In this document: positions 59,856 to 64,000 of the stretch, piece by piece
How positions within the stretch are numbered: the stretch's first letter is position 1
Layout of the letters: each line of letters opens with the position of its first letter
From: UBA4744 sp963707435
GTDB lineage: Bacteria; Actinomycetota; Acidimicrobiia; Spongiisociales; UBA4744
Assembly: GCA_963707435.1 (NCBI GenBank)
Contig: CAVPPF010000001.1
Location: 1 to 64,000, forward strand
Length of the DNA: 64,000 bases
Direction of reading: 5' to 3'
Made by a program: the position numbers and the translations under genes
Notes under the pieces: generated by a model
Database searches by the model: none
What the model was told of the DNA's origin: nothing
The model's input: only the letters and a program-made list of their open reading frames with translations

Positions 59856-60785
59856 GTGGCTATCGGGCATTCCGCACCCAATCCGGTGAAGTCGCGCATC
59901 GCTACCACCATGGGGAAGGCCCGCATTCTCATGGAGGCTATGCCGTACATCCAGGCGTTTCGGGGGAAAACGGTCGTGGTCAAATACGGTGGTTCGGCCA
60001 TGGTCGATGAACATCTGCGGCACAGCTTTGCAGGAGACGTCACGCTGCTTTCCCTCGTCGGTATGAAGGTCGTCGTGGTCCACGGAGGCGGTCCGCAGAT
60101 CAACGAATCTCTGCGGAAGGCCGGGATCGAATCCCGATGGGTGGACGGGTTGCGTATCTCGGATGCAGAGACGATCAAGGTCGTGCAGTCGGTCTTGGCC
60201 GGCGAGGTGAATCCCGACATCGTGCGTCTCCTTGCCGGCCATGATGCGAGGGCGGCAGGGATCACGGGGATCGACGGGGGCCTGCTGTTGGCTCGTCCGA
60301 AGGATCCCCGCCTTGGATTCGTCGGCGAGGTGGCCAGGGTCGATCCCGAAATCATCCACGGAATGCTCGAGCACGGCCTGGTCCCGGTGATTGCGCCACT
60401 GGCTCGGGGAATCGACGATGGGCAGGTCTACAACCTCAACGCGGACACCGCAGCCGGGGTGCTGGCCGGCGAACTCGGAGCGGAAAAACTCGTCTACCTG
60501 ACCGACGTCGAAGGCCTCTATCGCGATGCCGCGGACGAAAGCAGCCTGATCCAGAAGATGAGCTTGTCTGAGGGGAGGGATCTGCTCGAGAGCGGATCGG
60601 TGGCCGGTGGGATGCTGCCCAAGCTGGGCTCCTGCGTGCAGGCGATGGAGGCCGGCGTCCGCCGGGCTCACATCCTGGACGGTCGGGTCCAGCATGCGCT
60701 GCTCCTCGAGATCTTCACCCCCGAAGGAATCGGGACGATGATCCGCCAGGACACCGAAGGCCAACCGTCGGTCCTCTTCGACTGA
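59856..60785 (+). CDS. argB: Acetylglutamate kinase
   Basis: 309 residues. VVVKYGGSAMVDEHLRHSFA, LVGMKVVVVHGGGPQINESL, GLVPVIAPLARGIDDGQVYN, LNADTAAGVLAGELGAEKLV, LTDVEGLY. Second step of arginine synthesis, often feedback-inhibited by Arg. GTG 59856 after AGGGGGG. argJ, which lies between argC and argB in many actinobacteria, is missing at this place, and no argD follows. Confidence 0.95.
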   Translation: MAIGHSAPNPVKSRIATTMGKARILMEAMPYIQAFRGKTVVVKYGGSAMVDEHLRHSFAGDVTLLSLVGMKVVVVHGGGPQINESLRKAGIESRWVDGLRISDAETIKVVQSVLAGEVNPDIVRLLAGHDARAAGITGIDGGLLLARPKDPRLGFVGEVARVDPEIIHGMLEHGLVPVIAPLARGIDDGQVYNLNADTAAGVLAGELGAEKLVYLTDVEGLYRDAADESSLIQKMSLSEGRDLLESGSVAGGMLPKLGSCVQAMEAGVRRAHILDGRVQHALLLEIFTPEGIGTMIRQDTEGQPSVLFD

Positions 60786-60798
60786 AACGCCGGCGTCT

Positions 60799-61770
60799 TC
60801 AGCCTGAGGCGAAGCGCGTCAGACCGTCGTTGATGGCGGCAATGAGGCTCTCCCCGCCGCCGTGCCCTGCGTCTTCGAGAACATGGAGTTCGCTGGTGGC
60901 CCACCGTTGGGAGAGCCGCCAGGCGGTCTCGAGCGGGCTGCTGACGTCGTAGCGGCCGTGGATGAGAACCCCCGGAATGCCGTTGAGGACCGGGGCATCC
61001 CGGACGAGCTGGTCCTCTTCGAGGAAGGCCGAGTTTCGCCAGTAGTGGGTGACCAACCGGGCGAAGCGCAAGCGAAATCCCGGGTCCTGGAAACGAGGGT
61101 TCGGGCGATGGCCCGGGCTGAGCGAGACATGCGCATCTTCCCAGGAGCACCACCGTCTCGCCGCCGCCTCGCACACGGCGGGGTCGGGGTCGGTGAGCAA
61201 GCTGGCGTAGGCATCGACCAGGGGGAGGTGCCCCAGTTCGGCAGGCACCCCGCCGGCAAGTTCGTCCCACTGCTGCGGGAAAATCCGGCCAACGTCACGG
61301 GTCAGCCACTCGACCTCGCGCCGGGACGTGGTCGTCACCAGCGCCAGTACCAGCGCATCGACGCTGTGTGGATGCGCCTGGGCGTAGGCCAGACCCAGCG
61401 TCGTCCCCCAGGACAAGCCCAGGATGGTCCAGCGGTCGACACCAAGGCGATGGCGCAACGCTTCGATATCTGCGATCAGGTGGCCGGTGGTGTTGGTGCT
61501 GAGATCGGCGGCCGCCTCCTCAGCGGCCGCCTCCTCAGCAACCGGCCGGCTGCGACCCGACCCCCGTTGATCGAAGAGCACGGCCCGATATGCCTCCGGG
61601 TCGAAGAAGCGTCGCTGGCCCGGCGTGGCACCCGAACCTGGTCCCCCGTGCAGAAACAAGGCCGGCTTCCCGGCTGGATTTCCGCAGCATTCCCAATAGA
61701 TCCGGTGCCCGTCACCGACGTCCAGCATGCCGCTTTCGTACGGTTCGATCGGTGGGGATTGGATCTGCAT
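60799..61770 (-). CDS. pip: Prolyl aminopeptidase (proline iminopeptidase)
   Basis: 323 residues, alpha/beta hydrolase of peptidase family S33. PALFLHGGPGSGATPGQRRF (oxyanion HGGPG), VLFDQRGSGRSRPVAEEAAA, nucleophile TILGLSWGTTLGLAYAQAHP (GxSxG as GLSWG), IHGRYDVSSPLETAWRLSQR (Asp) and ELHVLEDAGHGGGESLI (His). Removes N-terminal proline. Start ATG 61770 with AAGGAG. A 15-base exact tandem duplication (61508-61522 and 61523-61537) repeats Ala-Glu-Glu-Ala-Ala. Confidence 0.9.
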   Translation of the reverse strand: MQIQSPPIEPYESGMLDVGDGHRIYWECCGNPAGKPALFLHGGPGSGATPGQRRFFDPEAYRAVLFDQRGSGRSRPVAEEAAAEEAAADLSTNTTGHLIADIEALRHRLGVDRWTILGLSWGTTLGLAYAQAHPHSVDALVLALVTTTSRREVEWLTRDVGRIFPQQWDELAGGVPAELGHLPLVDAYASLLTDPDPAVCEAAARRWCSWEDAHVSLSPGHRPNPRFQDPGFRLRFARLVTHYWRNSAFLEEDQLVRDAPVLNGIPGVLIHGRYDVSSPLETAWRLSQRWATSELHVLEDAGHGGGESLIAAINDGLTRFASG

Positions 61771-61857
61771 CCAATGCTCCTTCCTGGGCAGGGCAGACGC
61801 GACACTACCTCGCCTCATCCGGGCACGTGTAGCGTTGGAACTGCGCCGGAGGTGCAG

Positions 61858-62646
61858 ATGGAGATCGTGGATCTCTCGGCCAAGTACGAAGATTCCTACC
61901 TCGTGTGTCTCGAGGACTGGTCGGACGAGATGGAGGAGGCCGGGGACCACAAAGCTCGCTGGTACCGCACGATGCGCGACCGGGGGCTGCGGGTCAAGCT
62001 GGCCATCAACGAAGACGACCGGCCGATTGGCATGATCCAATACCTTCCCATCGAACACTCGATGGCCCTCGGCTCCGACCTCTTCATGGTCATGTGTGTG
62101 TGGGTTCACGGTTACAAGCAGGGCGTTGGCAAACAGCAGGGCCGCGGGGTGGGCACAGCCTTGCTAACAGCGGCCGAACAAGATGCCCGGGAGTTGGGGG
62201 CGAGCGGCTTGGCGGCCTGGGGTGTCGCGTTGCCGTTCTGGATGAGGTCCGCCTGGTTCAAGAAGCACGGCTACCTCGAGGCCGATCGCCGGGGACGGCA
62301 AGTCCTGGTGTGGAAACCGTTTACGGAGGACGCCGTCCCACCCCGTTGGATCGAGCCGGGGCCCAAACCCGCCCGCATTGAGGGCAAGGTGGCGGTGACG
62401 GCCTACGTCAACGGGTGGTGTCCGGCCTGCAACCTGACCTACGAGCGGGCGAAGCGAGCCGCGGAGGCGCTGGGTGAGGACGTCGTCTTCGAGAGCATCG
62501 ACACCACCGAACAGCAGGTCATGGTCGCGTGCGGGCAATCTGACTGCGTCTATCTGGATGGGAAAACCCTCCAGAAGGGTGCGCCCCCCACCTACCAGGA
62601 CATCGTCAAAGCGATGTCCAAGCGAGTCGCCAGGCTGCATAGCTGA
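61858..62646 (+). CDS. GNAT acetyltransferase fused to YoaP-like thioredoxin-type domain
   Basis: 262 residues. N-terminal GNAT domain (1-150: GRGVGTALLTAAEQDARELG, SGLAAWGVALPFWMRSAWFK, KKHGYLEADRRGRQVLVWKP), C-terminal YoaP-like domain with VTAYVNGWCPACNLTYERAK (Cys-Pro-Ala-Cys) and VFESIDTTEQQVMVACGQSD. Same two-domain build as Bacillus YoaP. Substrate unknown; the Cys motif may bind metal or act as redox switch. Divergent from pip. Confidence 0.75.
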   Translation: MEIVDLSAKYEDSYLVCLEDWSDEMEEAGDHKARWYRTMRDRGLRVKLAINEDDRPIGMIQYLPIEHSMALGSDLFMVMCVWVHGYKQGVGKQQGRGVGTALLTAAEQDARELGASGLAAWGVALPFWMRSAWFKKHGYLEADRRGRQVLVWKPFTEDAVPPRWIEPGPKPARIEGKVAVTAYVNGWCPACNLTYERAKRAAEALGEDVVFESIDTTEQQVMVACGQSDCVYLDGKTLQKGAPPTYQDIVKAMSKRVARLHS

Positions 62647-62827
62647 CGAACCGGGGAACGTGACGGCTTCGGGTGCCGGGAGGCGAAACCGCGCTTCGAC
62701 GGTTGTGCGGGGCCCACATCACCCGCGCCCTTGAACCGGCACGACGCACTCCACGGGCTGTTCTCCGAAATCGATCAGCGGGCCCTGCCGGCAGGAAACT
62801 GCAGAACGGGCGGGCTAATCTCGCCCG

Positions 62828-63316
62828 ATGAGTGTGACGGGGTCGGAGCTGGCGGCAGCGCGGTTGTTGGCGGATCATCGATGGGCTGCGCTGGCGACGC
62901 TCGGCGAAGATGGCCCGGCGGTCTCCATGGTCGCCTATGCGCCTGCCACCGATCTGGCGAGCTTGCTCCTGTTTCTCAGCAACTTGTCCGAGCACACGCG
63001 GAACCTCATCGCCCGGCCAGGTGCAGCGCTCGTTGTTTCGGAGATCGATACCGGCTCCGGTGATCCACAGACCCTTGCCCGGGTCAGCGTCAAGGGAACG
63101 GTTGGGATCATCGAACGGACCGCGCCCGAATTCGACGGCGCCTGGCGCACCTATGTCGGCCGCTTGCCGGATGCCGCCCCCCGGATCGCTCTGGGCGACT
63201 TCTCGCTCTTCCGGGTGGACATTCGTGAAGCACGCTACGTCGGAGGGTTCGCGCGGGCCGGGACAATCGAAGTCGCGCAATTGTCCGCCGCGGCCGTCGG
63301 AATGTCCGACCGGTGA
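62828..63316 (+). CDS. Pyridoxamine 5'-phosphate oxidase-like FMN-binding protein
   Basis: 162 residues, split-barrel. HRWAALATLGEDGPAVSMVA, LLLFLSNLSEHTRNLIARPG, AALVVSEIDTGSGDPQTLAR, VSVKGTVGI, and FSLFRVDIREARYVGGFARA, the pattern of HugZ/PNPOx-like proteins including the heme-oxygenase-like HugZ group. ATG 62828. The cofactor is probably FMN or heme. The gap 62647-62827 shows no gene. Confidence 0.8.
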   Translation: MSVTGSELAAARLLADHRWAALATLGEDGPAVSMVAYAPATDLASLLLFLSNLSEHTRNLIARPGAALVVSEIDTGSGDPQTLARVSVKGTVGIIERTAPEFDGAWRTYVGRLPDAAPRIALGDFSLFRVDIREARYVGGFARAGTIEVAQLSAAAVGMSDR

Positions 63317-63352
63317 TCTCACATTTCCGCGCCTCTCTCCGTTGTACCTGAT

Positions 63353-63820
63353 GTGAGGCTGCCACCGTTTCAGATACTCCTCGACACCTACCGGGAAGAC
63401 ATCTTTCGTTTTCTCGCTGCTTCGGTCGGGCGTGTCGAGGCGGAGGACTGTTTCCAGGAAACGTTCCTGGCAGCGCTTCGAGCCTATCCGGATCTCGGCG
63501 ATGCATCGAACCTGCGGGGCTGGCTGTTCACCATCGCCCACCACAAGGCAATCGATGCCCAACGGCGGCGCAGCCGCACCGGGATCTCGATGGCCGAACT
63601 GCCCGAGGTGGGGGATAGCCAGGAGCCTGAGGTGCCGGACCAGGCGTTGTGGGCACGGGTGAGAGCATTGCCTCCCAAGCAGAGGTCCTCGATCGTGCTG
63701 CGCTACGTCGAGGATCTGCCGTACCGGACCATCGGAGAGGTGCTTGGTTGTTCTGAGTCCGCCGCCCGTCAGAACGTGCGTGCCGGCCTCACCAAACTGC
63801 GAGAGGAGTACACGACATGA
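63353..63820 (+). CDS. ECF-type RNA polymerase sigma factor
   Basis: 155 residues from GTG 63353. Region 2 FQILLDTYREDIFRFLAASV, VEAEDCFQETFLAALRAYPD, NLRGWLFTIAHHKAIDAQRR; region 4 LPPKQRSSIVLRYVEDLPYR, IGEVLGCSESAARQNVRAGL. Short, no extra domain. Translationally coupled (ATGA) to the Ogt-like gene that follows, so it may drive a DNA alkylation response. Confidence 0.87.
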   Translation: MRLPPFQILLDTYREDIFRFLAASVGRVEAEDCFQETFLAALRAYPDLGDASNLRGWLFTIAHHKAIDAQRRRSRTGISMAELPEVGDSQEPEVPDQALWARVRALPPKQRSSIVLRYVEDLPYRTIGEVLGCSESAARQNVRAGLTKLREEYTT

Positions 63821-64000
63821 ATGATCTGGAGCAGGCGCTGACCGGCCTCGGAGACCTGAGCGAAGCGGCCACGTCTGCGGCCGAGCGATTTGTCGGTTCG
63901 ACCGGGACGTCCGTTGACATTGCCTACGCCACCATGGACTCACCCATCGGCGTTCTCCTGCTGGCAGCCTCACCTGCAGGCCTCTTGAGAATCGGGTTCG
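63817..64000 (+). CDS. ogt: Methylated-DNA-protein cysteine methyltransferase (Ogt type), 5' part
   Basis: The first 61 residues before the window ends. After ~35 residues of a variable, Ala/Glu-rich lead (LEQALTGLGDLSEAATSAAE), the strand VDIAYATMDSPIGVLLLAAS starts the N-terminal ribonuclease-H-like domain of Ogt/AGT. The enzyme moves O6-alkyl groups to its own Cys; the catalytic PCHR lies beyond the edge. ATG overlaps the sigma stop. The lead resembles the short anti-sigma-like extension seen on such fused proteins, but this is inference. Confidence 0.7.
   Translation, partial: MNDLEQALTGLGDLSEAATSAAERFVGSTGTSVDIAYATMDSPIGVLLLAASPAGLLRIGF

Noticed and set aside
58781..60355. 524-codon open frame antisense to argC-argB
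   Set aside because: Shadow frame from high GC; argC and argB motifs are intact on the + strand. The same holds for long antisense frames over the CCA enzyme (55713-56981), pbpA (17735-18721), dnaN (38088-39440) and the sigma/FMN genes (62606-63973).
61771..62109. Upstream extension of pip (frame open to 62109)
   Set aside because: ATG 61770 has a good AAGGAG site and matches the family start; the extension is antisense to the GNAT-YoaP gene.

Overview
The window is a chromosomal segment of a high-GC Gram-positive bacterium (phylum Actinomycetota), and it carries the replication origin region. The evidence is gene order. The run tRNA-Leu, fhaA, fhaB, PP2C phosphatase, rodA/ftsW, pbpA, pknB (PASTA kinase), [mutY], trpG/pabA, crgA is the actinobacterial growth-control cluster. 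The run DUF3566, gyrA, gyrB, DUF721, recF, dnaN, dnaA, rpmH, rnpA, yidD, yidC, jag, rsmG, parA, parB, cwlM, trxA, trxB, sigM-like sigma/anti-sigma, MviN-type pseudokinase, CCA-adding enzyme is the actinobacterial oriC neighbourhood. Ser/Thr-rich linkers in lipoproteins and a PknB with a Thr-rich tail suggest, weakly, a deep lineage such as Acidimicrobiia; this is inference from style, not from a search.

Layout. 1-4831: a tail of an unknown CDS and then six consecutive genes (GDP-mannose hydrolase-type NUDIX, three lipoproteins, a SIMPL-domain lipoprotein, SurE), every one of them broken by one or more frameshifts. 4832-8282: an accessory stretch of small unrelated genes (SnoaL-like cyclase, stand-alone TOPRIM protein, DoxX-like protein, Phd/Doc-type toxin-antitoxin) separated by intergenic DNA that holds five related ~60-bp repeats. 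8283-14287: translation block with three tRNA-Ser genes, tadA, arginine deiminase, large-type SRP RNA, ubiE/menG, serS, two membrane-anchored proteins and tRNA-Leu. 14439-22779: cell-envelope and Ser/Thr-kinase operon, mutY, pabA/trpG, crgA. 22757-32272: thiolase, tRNA-Ala, lipoprotein, methyltransferase, tRNA-Ile, a HisA-like protein, an MscS channel, a vitamin B12 riboswitch with a btuFCD-type ABC importer, and a DLW-39-like microprotein.

32354-46312: replication and segregation core. gyrA, gyrB, DUF721, recF, dnaN and dnaA point left; rpmH through parB point right, so transcription diverges from about 39.5-41.4 kb, as expected around oriC. The dnaN-dnaA gap has an AT-rich tract, TAG triplets and DnaA-box-like sequences; a parS site overlaps the start codon of rsmG; a 28-bp perfect palindrome follows parB. 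46320-53423: CwlM-like protein, thioredoxin system, ECF sigma/anti-sigma pair, stand-alone pseudokinase, DegV and GNAT proteins. 53549-64000: HDAC-family deacetylase, PilT, CCA-adding enzyme, M1 metallopeptidase, argC-argB, prolyl aminopeptidase, GNAT-YoaP protein, FMN-binding protein, a second ECF sigma factor and the start of an Ogt-type DNA repair gene that runs off the end.

Working together: PknB, PP2C phosphatase, FhaA, FhaB, PbpA, RodA, CrgA, the MviN-type pseudokinase and CwlM form the known actinobacterial circuit that couples Ser/Thr phosphorylation to peptidoglycan precursor supply. Here MviN appears as its pseudokinase half only, without the lipid II flippase half, and CwlM lacks visible zinc ligands, so both look like regulatory rather than catalytic parts.
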